Source: Pontibacillus yanchengensis (GTDB lineage Bacteria; Bacillota; Bacilli; Bacillales; BH030062). From it: 63,460 nucleotides of DNA. The stretch's first letter is position 1. Each line of letters begins with the position of its first letter. The notes under the pieces are model-generated. The model was not told where the DNA came from, did not search any database, and saw only the letters and a program-made list of their open reading frames with translations. Below are positions 42,783-50,116 of this stretch, one piece after another. The position numbers and the translations under genes were made by a program. Where the stretch lies: NCBI RefSeq assembly GCF_009856295.1, contig NZ_WMEU01000011.1, forward strand, positions 1-63,460. The letters run 5' to 3'.

Positions 42783-43481
42783 TTAGTTAGATTTAAAGCC
42801 AGAAACATCAACACGTACACCAGGACCCATCGTAGATGCGATGGAAGCATTACGCATGTAAGTTCCTTTAGCAGCTTGAGGTTTAATCTTCATTAGCGTT
42901 TCAGTAATCGCCGTGAAGTTCTCAGCTAGTTTACTATCCTCAAAGGAAACTTTCCCGATTGGAACATGAATATTTCCTGCTTTATCAACGCGGTATTCAA
43001 CTTTACCTGCTTTGATTTCATTAACTGCTTTTTCTACTTCAAACGTAACTGTTCCAGTTTTAGGGTTTGGCATCAAGCCTTTTGGTCCTAGTACGCGACC
43101 AAGCTTACCAACTTCCGCCATCATATCAGGTGTAGCTACAACTACATCAAACTCAAACCAACCTTGGTTGATTTTGTTGATTAGCTCTTGTTCACCTACA
43201 TAGTCTGCACCAGCTGCTTCAGCTTCTTTTGCTTTATCGCCTTTAGCGAAAACAAGAACGCGCTGTGATTTACCAGTACCGTGTGGTAGAACTGTAGCAC
43301 CACGAATTTGTTGGTCTGCTTTTTTAGGGTCTACGCCTAAGCGGAATGCCGCTTCAACTGTTTCGTCAAAACCAGCTTTTGATGTTTGTTTTACAAGATC
43401 TACTGCATCTGTAACATCATAGCTTTTTGTTTTATCTACAAGCTTCAAAAGCTCTTGATATCTTTTACTTCTTTTTGCCAT
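42783..43481 (-). CDS. rplA: Large ribosomal subunit protein uL1
   Basis: uL1 forms the mobile L1 stalk at the E site. The ATG at 43481 preceded by AAAGGAGGAAA gives 232 residues starting MAKRSKRYQELLKLVD; the frame extends to 43523 only as an artefact. VATPDMMAEVGKLGRVLGPKGLMPNPKTGTV (in two parts) is the family signature. It follows rplK with a hairpin in the 114-bp spacer. Confidence 0.97.
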   Translation of the reverse strand: MAKRSKRYQELLKLVDKTKSYDVTDAVDLVKQTSKAGFDETVEAAFRLGVDPKKADQQIRGATVLPHGTGKSQRVLVFAKGDKAKEAEAAGADYVGEQELINKINQGWFEFDVVVATPDMMAEVGKLGRVLGPKGLMPNPKTGTVTFEVEKAVNEIKAGKVEYRVDKAGNIHVPIGKVSFEDSKLAENFTAITETLMKIKPQAAKGTYMRNASIASTMGPGVRVDVSGFKSN

Positions 43482-43530
43482 TTTCATTTCCTCCTTTGTG
43501 GTTATAACGGTTTTACCTCCCACGAATAAA

Positions 43531-43565
43531 GGTTGCGAAATGGTAAAAGCTCCATCCTCGCAACC
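43531..43565 (-). other. Hairpin between rplK and rplA
   Basis: GGTTGCGA and its exact complement are separated by 19 bases whose ends can pair further (GGATGG / CCATTT). It is followed on the minus strand by the weakly T-rich CTTTATTCG. It may be a partial terminator, a processing site or an L1-binding mimic. Confidence 0.5.
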
Positions 43566-43594
43566 TTTTCCTACATATCAGGGCCGCTGTGGGA

Positions 43595-44020
43595 TTAGTC
43601 TTCGATAACAAGTCCCATACTGCGCGCTGTACCTTCTACCATACGCACAGCTGCATCTACGTCAGCAGCGTTTAGGTCAGGCATTTTCGTTTCGGCAATT
43701 TCGCGAACTTTGTCGCTCTTAATTGTCGCAACTTTATTACGGTTCGGTTCACCTGATCCGGATTTGATACCAGCCGCGTCTTTAAGAAGAACTGCTGCAG
43801 GTGGAGTTTTTGTAACAAATGTAAATGAACGGTCTTCAAATACCGTGATTTCAACCGGAATAATCATACCAGCTTGATCTGCTGTACGCGCGTTGAATTC
43901 CTTACAGAAACCCATGATGTTCACACCTGCTTGACCTAGTGCTGGTCCAACTGGCGGAGCCGGGTTAGCTTTACCTGCAGGAATTTGAAGTTTTACAACT
44001 TTAATAACTTTTTTAGCCAC
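43595..44020 (-). CDS. rplK: Large ribosomal subunit protein uL11
   Basis: uL11 binds the GTPase-associated centre and is needed for RelA activation and thiopeptide action. The GTG at 44020 preceded by GGAGGTG gives 141 residues, starting AKKVIKVVKLQIPAGKANPAP after the initiator. The Pro-rich GKANPAPPVGPALGQAGVNI segment and the C-terminal EGTARSMGLVIED are intact. It begins the rplK-rplA unit behind its own promoter. Confidence 0.97.
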   Translation of the reverse strand: MAKKVIKVVKLQIPAGKANPAPPVGPALGQAGVNIMGFCKEFNARTADQAGMIIPVEITVFEDRSFTFVTKTPPAAVLLKDAAGIKSGSGEPNRNKVATIKSDKVREIAETKMPDLNAADVDAAVRMVEGTARSMGLVIED

Positions 44021-44124
44021 GAGACACACCTCCTTAAGTCCGTGATGTGGTTACAGGGGCTTTGCCCCTCCCACTCTTCTTTATAAACATAAATCCTCTT
44101 ACTCGAGGCATAAAGAACATAAAA

Positions 44125-44153
44125 ATTCTAGCATTTTTAAAAATAGAATGCAA
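44125..44153 (-). promoter_or_regulatory. Promoter of rplK-rplA
   Basis: TTGCAT (44153-44148), a 17-bp spacer and TAGAAT (44130-44125) lie just after the nusG stop. The leader of about 95 nt contains a small GGGGC-AAA-GCCCC hairpin. Confidence 0.65.
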
Positions 44154-44161
44154 GGGGAAGA

Positions 44162-44698
44162 CTATGATAATTTTTCAATTTGAGAAAAATCTAGCTCAAC
44201 AGGCGTCTCACGACCAAACATATTCACGTGAACTTTAACCTTTTGCTTATCCAAGTCTATATGTTCAATAGTTCCTGTGAAGTCTGCAAAAGGGCCCTCT
44301 GTTACACGAACACTTTCTTTGATTTCAAAGTCAATGTCATGAACTGGCTCGTCCATTCCCATGCGCTTAAGAACCGCTTCAATCTCTTCATCTAAGAGAG
44401 GAATTGGCTTTGAACCAGACCCTGTAGAGCCAACGAATCCTGTAACGCCTGGAGTATTACGGACAACATACCAAGAATCATCAGTCATTACCATTTCTGC
44501 TAATACATAGCCCGGGAAGGTCTTCTTCTTCAGTGTCTTACGTTTCCCGTTCTTAATTTCAGTTTCTTCATCTTCGGGTACTAGGACACGAAAGATTTTA
44601 TCCTCCATCCCCATTGATTCAACGCGTTTATCTAAGTTCTTCTTCACTTTATTCTCATAGCCTGAGTAAGTGTGTACGACATACCATCTTTTTTCCAT
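44162..44698 (-). CDS. nusG: Transcription termination/antitermination factor NusG
   Basis: NusG binds the RNA polymerase clamp and controls pausing. In B. subtilis it is pause-promoting at TTNTTT motifs. The 178-residue protein has the NGN domain (KRWYVVHTYSGYENKVKKNL; FPGYVLAEMVMTDDSWYVVRNTPGVTGFVG in parts) and the C-terminal KOW domain (VTEGPFADFTGTIEHID). It follows secE by 136 bp, a gap containing a strong terminator-like hairpin. Confidence 0.97.
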   Translation of the reverse strand: MEKRWYVVHTYSGYENKVKKNLDKRVESMGMEDKIFRVLVPEDEETEIKNGKRKTLKKKTFPGYVLAEMVMTDDSWYVVRNTPGVTGFVGSTGSGSKPIPLLDEEIEAVLKRMGMDEPVHDIDFEIKESVRVTEGPFADFTGTIEHIDLDKQKVKVHVNMFGRETPVELDFSQIEKLS

Positions 44699-44763
44699 AG
44701 CGTCAGGACAAACGGTTTGCCCTTCCCTCCCTTGTTGATATTTCAGTGAATTTTTTTTTACAA

Positions 44764-44795
44764 CATGAAAAAACCCGTAGAACGGGTTTTTGAAG
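44764..44795 (-). terminator. Terminator-like hairpin between secE and nusG
   Basis: AAAAACCCGT pairs perfectly with ACGGGTTTTT around a three-base loop, with T-runs on both sides. An extended -10 element (TG-T-TATAAT, 44817-44812) lies just upstream, between the secE stop and the hairpin, so a nusG transcript could begin there, but without a clear -35. Confidence 0.75.
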
Positions 44796-44834
44796 TGAAA
44801 GTATTAGTAACATTATAACATAATCATAAGTGCT

Positions 44835-45008
44835 TTATTCGAAAAATAATTCAAGAATCTGAGAAATACCAAGATCTACGACAGCAAAATAGACTGCAAC
44901 AAACGCAACGGTAGTAATTACCGTTACTGTGTATTTAGACAATTCGCGACCTTTTGGCCAGCTAACCTTTTGCATTTCTCTTGATACGTTCTTAAAGAAC
45001 TTTATCAT
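44835..45008 (-). CDS. secE: Preprotein translocase subunit SecE
   Basis: SecE clamps SecY in the translocon. The reading frame gives 57 residues, starting MIKFFKNVSREMQKVSWPKG, then RELSKYTVTVITTVAFVAVY, FAVVDLGISQ and ILELFFE. This is the short Gram-positive form with an amphipathic helix carrying the conserved KVSWPKGREL and a single membrane segment at about 27-47. Its start lies 43 bp after the rpmG stop codon; the ribosome binding site (GGGGG) is modest. Confidence 0.95.
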   Translation of the reverse strand: MIKFFKNVSREMQKVSWPKGRELSKYTVTVITTVAFVAVYFAVVDLGISQILELFFE

Positions 45009-45050
45009 GGTAGTACCCCCAAACTTTCACCTAATAGCTTGCTTGCACGT

Positions 45051-45200
45051 TTATTTCGTCTCCCGATGCAGAGTATGCTTACCGCAATTCTTGCAAAATT
45101 TTCGTACTTCGAGTCGCTCGTTAGTTAACTTAGGATTTTTCTCAGTAGTATAATTTCGGTTCATGCATTCAACACATGCTAAAACGACTTTTTTACTCAA
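45051..45200 (-). CDS. rpmG: Large ribosomal subunit protein bL33, zinc type
   Basis: A TTG at 45200 with GGAG four bases upstream starts a 49-residue protein, SKKVVLACVECMNRNYTTEK after the initiator. The zinc-ribbon pairs C9/C12 (CVEC) and C36/C39 (CKNC) are intact, so this is the zinc-containing paralogue. The open frame extends to 45266 but without family similarity. It lies upstream of secE as in B. subtilis rpmGB. Confidence 0.92.
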   Translation of the reverse strand: MSKKVVLACVECMNRNYTTEKNPKLTNERLEVRKFCKNCGKHTLHRETK

Positions 45201-45274
45201 CGTACTCCGCCCCTTACTAGGGTTAGTCACTTCCAATAATGTACCATGCTCCCCTAACCCTGTCAACGCTCGTA

Positions 45275-45925
45275 CTACAATGTGATTTCGCTGATTTCAA
45301 GGTAGCGTTCTAACTTTCGTTTCACCCTTTGAAGAGCATTATCAATGGATTTCACATGTCGATTAAGTTCCAAAGAAATCTCCTGGTAAGTTTGCCCCTC
45401 TAAATACAATGTAAGGACTTCTCGTTCTAATTCGCTTAATAATTCAGACATCTTTACTTCCATATCCCCGAACCGTTCGCGGTTAATGATTAGTTCTTCT
45501 GGGTCTAATGCTTTTGCGCCTGCAATCACATCAAGAAGTGTTCTGTCTGATTCTTCATCATAAATAGGTTTGTCTAAAGAGACATAAGAGTTAAGTGGAA
45601 TATGCTTCTGTCTAGTGGCTGTTTTGATAGCAGTGATAATTTGGCGAGTTACACATAGTTCTGCGAAGGCTTTAAATGAAGATAGCTTGTCCTCTTGATA
45701 ATCGCGAATCGCCTTGTAAAGGCCTATCATTCCTTCTTGTACAATATCTTCACGATCTGCTCCAATAAGAAAATACGTTCTAGCTTTGGCACGTACGAAA
45801 TTTTTGTATTTGTTGATTAAATGTTCGAGTGCTCGACTATCACCTTTATGAACAAATTCTACAACTTCTTCATCCGATAAATGGTCTAAATCATTGCTGT
45901 CAGTGCTTATCTGCCCGATGCTCAC
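45275..45925 (-). CDS. sigH: RNA polymerase sigma-H factor
   Basis: Sigma-H directs early sporulation and competence genes. The 216-residue factor has region 2 (ALEHLINKYKNFVRAKARTYF; REDIVQEGMIGLYKAIRDYQ; FAELCVTRQIITAIKTATRQ) and region 4 (LSELEREVLTLYLEGQTYQE; LNRHVKSIDNALQRVKRKL). A GTG starts translation after a GGGGGGA site. B. subtilis sigH is under AbrB repression; I could not judge an AbrB site here. It is followed closely by rpmG-secE-nusG. Confidence 0.96.
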   Translation of the reverse strand: MSIGQISTDSNDLDHLSDEEVVEFVHKGDSRALEHLINKYKNFVRAKARTYFLIGADREDIVQEGMIGLYKAIRDYQEDKLSSFKAFAELCVTRQIITAIKTATRQKHIPLNSYVSLDKPIYDEESDRTLLDVIAGAKALDPEELIINRERFGDMEVKMSELLSELEREVLTLYLEGQTYQEISLELNRHVKSIDNALQRVKRKLERYLEISEITL

Positions 45926-45966
45926 GTAAGGATTCCCCCCGACCGTACTGCCATGGATATAGAAAT

Positions 45967-45996
45967 ATTATACAGTAACCGCTTCAAAAGCGTCAA
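45967..45996 (-). promoter_or_regulatory. Promoter of sigH
   Basis: TTGACG (45996-45991), 18 bp and perfect TATAAT (45972-45967) on the minus strand place the start about 35 nt before the sigH GTG. Confidence 0.8.
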
Positions 45997-46008
45997 CAGC
46001 GCCCAAGT

Positions 46009-46518
46009 CTACTTTTCCCCTCGACGCCATTTTTCAAATACATCCAGGACTTCTTTTTTTATCGGAATCTTAGGCTTATGGTTTACCTGATTCTGTGATT
46101 CAACTTCCTTTTCAATTTCTTTTTCGATATTTTTCATTTCGATGTGAAGTTCCCGCGCCGATTTCCTTAAAGCGCCTTGTGCAAAAATTGTCCGCTGTTC
46201 TGTATAGTCTGATGTGGCTACATACACTTGGTTTCGAACATTTTTTCTCTCCTTGGATAGCTTTTCAATTCTTTCATCTGCCGTTTCATTTTCTCTTGTG
46301 TACACGACTTCAATTTTATGATTCTTAACTTTCTTTTCAATACCGCGAACATAATGGGCGTCGAAAACAACAATGACCTGAGCTCCTGAGTACGCTTGAT
46401 ATTCTGCCATTTTCTCGATAAGAAGGTCCCTGGCAGAACCCAAATCCTTATCTCTTAAGGTTTGGAGTTCTGGCCATGCCCCAATAATGTTATATCCATC
46501 GACAATTAAAACGATCAT
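46009..46518 (-). CDS. rae1: Ribosome-associated endoribonuclease Rae1 (YacP, NYN domain)
   Basis: Rae1 enters the ribosomal A site and cuts mRNA in a translation-dependent way in B. subtilis. The 169-residue NYN/PIN-like protein begins MIVLIVDGYNIIGAWPELQ with the catalytic Asp (D7) and has VIVVFDAHYVRG and YVATSDYTEQRTIFAQGA with further acidic residues. A charged helical C-terminus follows. It lies three bases after rlmB, ending the cysE operon just before the sigH promoter. Confidence 0.9.
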   Translation of the reverse strand: MIVLIVDGYNIIGAWPELQTLRDKDLGSARDLLIEKMAEYQAYSGAQVIVVFDAHYVRGIEKKVKNHKIEVVYTRENETADERIEKLSKERKNVRNQVYVATSDYTEQRTIFAQGALRKSARELHIEMKNIEKEIEKEVESQNQVNHKPKIPIKKEVLDVFEKWRRGEK

Positions 46519-46521
46519 TCT

Positions 46522-47265
46522 TTACTCCCCAATTGGATGACGTTTCCGATGAACTTCATACATTAATAAGCTGGCTGCTACGGAAGCATTCAACGACGTA
46601 ACATGGCCAACCATTGGTAAATGGACAGTCCAATCACATTTTTCTTTAACTAAACGACTAATCCCTTTTCCTTCACTTCCAATTACAAGTGCAATTGGCA
46701 TATCACCTTGCAGTTGACGGAAATCTTCATCACCTTTCGCATCTGTACCTACTACCCAAACATGTTCTTCTTTTAATTCTTCAATCGTACGAGCGATGTT
46801 GGTAACACGAACAACTGGGATGTATTCAATCGCACCAGTCGAAGTCTTCGCTACCGTCCCAGTTAAGCCAACGGAACGACGTTTTGGAATGATCACTCCA
46901 TGTACACCAGCAGCATCTGCCGTCCTCAAGATGGAACCTAGATTATGAGGGTCCTCTATCTCATCGAGAATTAAAATAAATGGAGCTTCATCCTTATCCT
47001 TCGCTTTTTGAAAAATGTCTTCTAGTTCACTGTACGTGTAAGCAGCCACAGAAGCGATAACTCCTTGGTGATTACCGTCTACCAGTTGATCCAATTTCTT
47101 CTTCGGTACTTTTTGCACTTGGATACCATGTTCTTTTGCTTGCTTATGGATTTGCTGACTTGCTTGTTGTTGCATTTGTTCTGATACCATTATCTTATTA
47201 ATAGCTCGTCCTGATTTTAGTGATTCTAAAACAGCGTTTTTTCCTAAAATCCATTCATCCTTCAT
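46522..47265 (-). CDS. rlmB: 23S rRNA (guanosine-2'-O)-methyltransferase RlmB-type
   Basis: This SpoU-family (SPOUT) enzyme methylates the 2'-O of G2251 in the P loop of 23S rRNA in E. coli. The 247-residue protein has the N-terminal L30e-like domain (WILGNAVLESLKSGRAINKI-type) and the three SpoU motifs: DPHNLGSILRTADAAG, VIGSEGKGISRLV and SLNASVAASLLMYE. Its start and the mrnC stop share one base, and rae1 follows three bases after. Confidence 0.95.
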   Translation of the reverse strand: MKDEWILGKNAVLESLKSGRAINKIMVSEQMQQQASQQIHKQAKEHGIQVQKVPKKKLDQLVDGNHQGVIASVAAYTYSELEDIFQKAKDKDEAPFILILDEIEDPHNLGSILRTADAAGVHGVIIPKRRSVGLTGTVAKTSTGAIEYIPVVRVTNIARTIEELKEEHVWVVGTDAKGDEDFRQLQGDMPIALVIGSEGKGISRLVKEKCDWTVHLPMVGHVTSLNASVAASLLMYEVHRKRHPIGE

Positions 47266-47672
47266 TATGATCCCCTTTCTTCTACATATTGGATGGCTTT
47301 TTTAACCAATTCATCCAGCCGATCTCTTTGTTCTGAAAAATAGAGATAACCAACTAACGCTTCAAACGCTGTGCTATACCGGTACGTCTGAACATCAAGA
47401 TTCTTAGGGATCGTTCCAGACTTGGCATTTCTACCTCTGCGAGCAACACTTTCTTCGGATTCAGTTAAAAGTTCTTCGTCTTGCCAGTGATGCAATACAC
47501 TTGCCTGAGATTTTCCAGAAACAAAGCGAACCGCAGCTTGATGCAGCTGCTGCGGCTTCACCTTCCCTCCACGAATAAGGTGCTCACGCACATATTGTTC
47601 ATAGACAACATCCCCCATATAAGCAAGGGTTAAGCTTTTCATTTCTTTCACGTCTACCTCTTGTTGGTTCAT
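47265..47672 (-). CDS. mrnC: Mini-ribonuclease III
   Basis: Mini-III is an RNase III domain without a dsRNA-binding domain that matures the ends of 23S rRNA in B. subtilis with help of uL3. The 135-residue protein has the signature LAYMGDVVYEQYVREHLI with catalytic acidic residues and ALVGYLYFSEQRDRLDEL. It lies two bases after cysS in the conserved cysE-cysS-mrnC-rlmB order. Confidence 0.95.
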   Translation of the reverse strand: MNQQEVDVKEMKSLTLAYMGDVVYEQYVREHLIRGGKVKPQQLHQAAVRFVSGKSQASVLHHWQDEELLTESEESVARRGRNAKSGTIPKNLDVQTYRYSTAFEALVGYLYFSEQRDRLDELVKKAIQYVEERGS

Positions 47673-47674
47673 CC

Positions 47675-49075
47675 TTACCCTCGTTTCCAGCGTGTACCTT
47701 GTGGTGTGTCTTCTAGGATGATGTTACGCTCTTTTAATTCATCACGAATTTCATCGGCAGTTTGAAAATCTCGGTTTTGTCTAGCATTAATACGTTGTTG
47801 AATTAAATCTTCAATCTCGTCGTCTAGTAGTTCTTCTTGGCCTCCAATTTGGACACCTAAAATTCCAGATAATTCAACTAATGCCGATTGAAAAGCTTCA
47901 ATGACATCTACGGAAGTATGATCTGACTGCAAATAGACGTTTGCATCTTTTGTGATATCAAATAATACTGATATAGCATTTGCGGTGTTAAAATCATCAT
48001 CCATTTCAGCCACAAATTGCGCCTTATAGCTTTCAAGTTTTTCAAGCCATTCCTTCTTCGATTGTTCCATGTTTGTTGCCGCTTGTTTGCGATGTTCTAA
48101 GTTCTGGTAAGCATTTTTAATACGGTCTAAGCTATTTTTAGCACCTTCTAATAGCTCTTCACTAAAATTGATCGGATGACGGTAATGAACACTTAACATG
48201 AAGAAACGGATAACCTGTGGGTCATGGATTTTAATAATATCGTGAGCTAGAACAAAGTTCCCGAGTGATTTAGACATCTTCTCATTTTCTATTTTAATAT
48301 ACCCATTATGCATCCAATAGTTCGCAAATGTTTGCTCGTTTAAGGACTCTGATTGGGCAATCTCATTCTCGTGGTGGGGAAACGTTAAATCCTGGCCACC
48401 TGCATGAATATCAATAGTGTCCCCTAGATATTTCTTTGCCATAGCTGAGCATTCAATGTGCCATCCCGGGCGTCCTTCACCCCAAGGACTATCCCAGGTA
48501 ATCTCGCCATCTTTGGCATCTTTCCATAATGTAAAATCAAGAGGATCTTCCTTCTTCTCCCCTACTTCAATTCGAGCACCTGTACGTAGGTCATCGACAG
48601 ATTGTTGTGAAAGCTTACCATACGTATCAAAAGAACGTGTACGGAAGTAGACATCCCCCTCTGACTCATATGCATGACCCTTATTAATTAACGTTTGGAT
48701 GAATCCAATGATCTCATCCATGTTTTCTGTAACTCTCGGATGGTCAACCGCTTCTTTGACACCAAAAGCACCAACATCTTCCTTATAAGCTGCAATAAAA
48801 CGCTCCGCTACTTCAGGCACTTCAGTTCCTAGTTCATTGGCAGCTTTTATCAACTTGTCATCTACATCAGTGAAATTCAAAACATAATGCACATCATATT
48901 CTTTATACTCAAGGTAACGACGGACCGTATCAAATACAATAGCTGGGCGAGCATTTCCAATGTGAATATAGTTATATACAGTAGGCCCGCATACATACAT
49001 CTTTACTTTTCCCTCTTCTATCGGCTGGAATGTCTCTTTTTGCCTTGTTAGGGTGTTATAGATTTTAATTGTCAT
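47675..49075 (-). CDS. cysS: Cysteinyl-tRNA synthetase
   Basis: CysRS charges tRNA-Cys. The 466-residue class I enzyme has the zinc/Cys-recognition Cys in MYVCGPTVYNYIHIGNARPA with the HIGH-type HIGN motif, GWHIECSAM with a second zinc ligand, HHENEIAQSE, and KMSKS at EKMSKSLGNF. Its start overlaps the cysE end by 11 bases. Expression should follow the cysteine T-box upstream of cysE. Confidence 0.97.
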   Translation of the reverse strand: MTIKIYNTLTRQKETFQPIEEGKVKMYVCGPTVYNYIHIGNARPAIVFDTVRRYLEYKEYDVHYVLNFTDVDDKLIKAANELGTEVPEVAERFIAAYKEDVGAFGVKEAVDHPRVTENMDEIIGFIQTLINKGHAYESEGDVYFRTRSFDTYGKLSQQSVDDLRTGARIEVGEKKEDPLDFTLWKDAKDGEITWDSPWGEGRPGWHIECSAMAKKYLGDTIDIHAGGQDLTFPHHENEIAQSESLNEQTFANYWMHNGYIKIENEKMSKSLGNFVLAHDIIKIHDPQVIRFFMLSVHYRHPINFSEELLEGAKNSLDRIKNAYQNLEHRKQAATNMEQSKKEWLEKLESYKAQFVAEMDDDFNTANAISVLFDITKDANVYLQSDHTSVDVIEAFQSALVELSGILGVQIGGQEELLDDEIEDLIQQRINARQNRDFQTADEIRDELKERNIILEDTPQGTRWKRG

Positions 49076-49730
49076 CTTTCTTCACTCCTTGTTTGAGCTC
49101 CTGTATTTCTGTTTTTAGTTCATTTAATTCTTTTTCCATTTTAGTAAATTGATCTGCTACCGGATCCGGCATTTTATGATGGTCTAAATCTTTACGAACT
49201 TTCTTTCCATTTTGTACAACTACCTGCCCAGGGATACCCACTACTGTTGAGTGGTCTGGGACATCATGTAACACAACAGAGCCAGCACCGACCTTCGAGT
49301 TTTCTCCAATGGTTATCGAACCAAGGACCTTAGCTCCTGTTGCAACAAGAGAGTAATCTTTTAAGGTTGGATGCCTTTTTCCTTTTTCTTTTCCTGTACC
49401 GCCAAGGGTTACTCCTTGAAAGATTGTTACGTTGTCCCCTATGTCACACGTCTCTCCAATGACGACGCCCATACCATGGTCTATAAAAAACCGTCTGCCA
49501 ATTTTGGCACCAGGATGAATTTCAATCCCTGTAAAGAAACGGCTAATTTGAGATATAACTCGTGCAAGAAAGAAAAACTTCTTCTTATAACAAGCATGGG
49601 CTATACGATGCGACCAAATCGCATGAAGTCCAGCATATGTCAGTATTACTTCAACACGGCTTCGTGCTGCGGGGTCTTGATCAAACACTACATCGACATC
49701 TTCTTTAAACATTTTAAACAATCCACCCAT
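49065..49730 (-). CDS. cysE: Serine O-acetyltransferase
   Basis: CysE makes O-acetylserine, the acceptor for sulfide in cysteine synthesis. The ATG at 49730 preceded by AGGAGGTACAGG gives 221 residues; the frame extends to 49757 through that site. The N-terminal helical part has HAIWSHRIAHACYKKKFFFLA, and the left-handed beta helix contains GRRFFIDHGMGVVIGETC with the catalytic His, then GVTLGGTGKEKGKRHPT. A charged coiled-coil-like tail follows. It is first in the T-box-controlled operon with cysS. Confidence 0.96.
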   Translation of the reverse strand: MGGLFKMFKEDVDVVFDQDPAARSRVEVILTYAGLHAIWSHRIAHACYKKKFFFLARVISQISRFFTGIEIHPGAKIGRRFFIDHGMGVVIGETCDIGDNVTIFQGVTLGGTGKEKGKRHPTLKDYSLVATGAKVLGSITIGENSKVGAGSVVLHDVPDHSTVVGIPGQVVVQNGKKVRKDLDHHKMPDPVADQFTKMEKELNELKTEIQELKQGVKKDDN

Positions 49731-49824
49731 ACCTGTACCTCCTACTTCTGCATTCATTTTATTAGACTTTCAACCTATCTAAGTTGTACATAAGCCAAAT
49801 ACATCTCATTTCCTAGAAAATAAA

Positions 49825-50080
49825 AAATGCGTCTCTGTGTTTTTATAACACAGAGACGCATTTGCGCGGTTCCACTCTGTTTGAGAATCATGTTGATTGT
49901 ATGACTCTCCAACTTCATTCTCTATAACGGGAGAAAGCCGCTTTTGTGTACTTATTTCAACAAAAGACTCAGAGGTGCATTTCAAAAGGGATCCAAAGAA
50001 TCACTTGCAGCCGATGGCGATTCTCTCTGTGTATGGAAGCCACTTTTTACTTATCCTCTTCTACGTTCCTTATAGGATAG
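49825..50080 (-). promoter_or_regulatory. Cysteine T-box riboswitch of cysE-cysS
   Basis: On the minus strand the leader holds the T-box sequence TGGAACCGCG (49874-49865), a stem I region with AAGTAAAAAGTGG and GGCTGCAAG, and GAAATGCACC containing the candidate specifier TGC (49979-49977), a cysteine codon. It ends with a terminator of two 17-base complementary arms (49863-49847 and 49841-49825) plus a T-run. Uncharged tRNA-Cys is expected to stabilise the antiterminator and turn on cysE, cysS and downstream genes. Confidence 0.93.
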
Positions 50081-50084
50081 TTCT

Positions 50085-50113
50085 AATATATTACACTTTA
50101 CGTGAAATGTGAA
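50085..50113 (-). promoter_or_regulatory. Candidate promoter of the T-box-cysE operon
   Basis: TTCACA (50113-50108), a 17-bp spacer and TATATT (50090-50085) lie just downstream of the gltX stop. The spacing fits the start of the T-box leader. Confidence 0.55.
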
Positions 50114-50116
50114 TTT

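Noticed and set aside
49897..50112. 71-codon plus-strand frame antisense to the T-box
   Set aside because: It lies entirely on the complement of a clear riboswitch.
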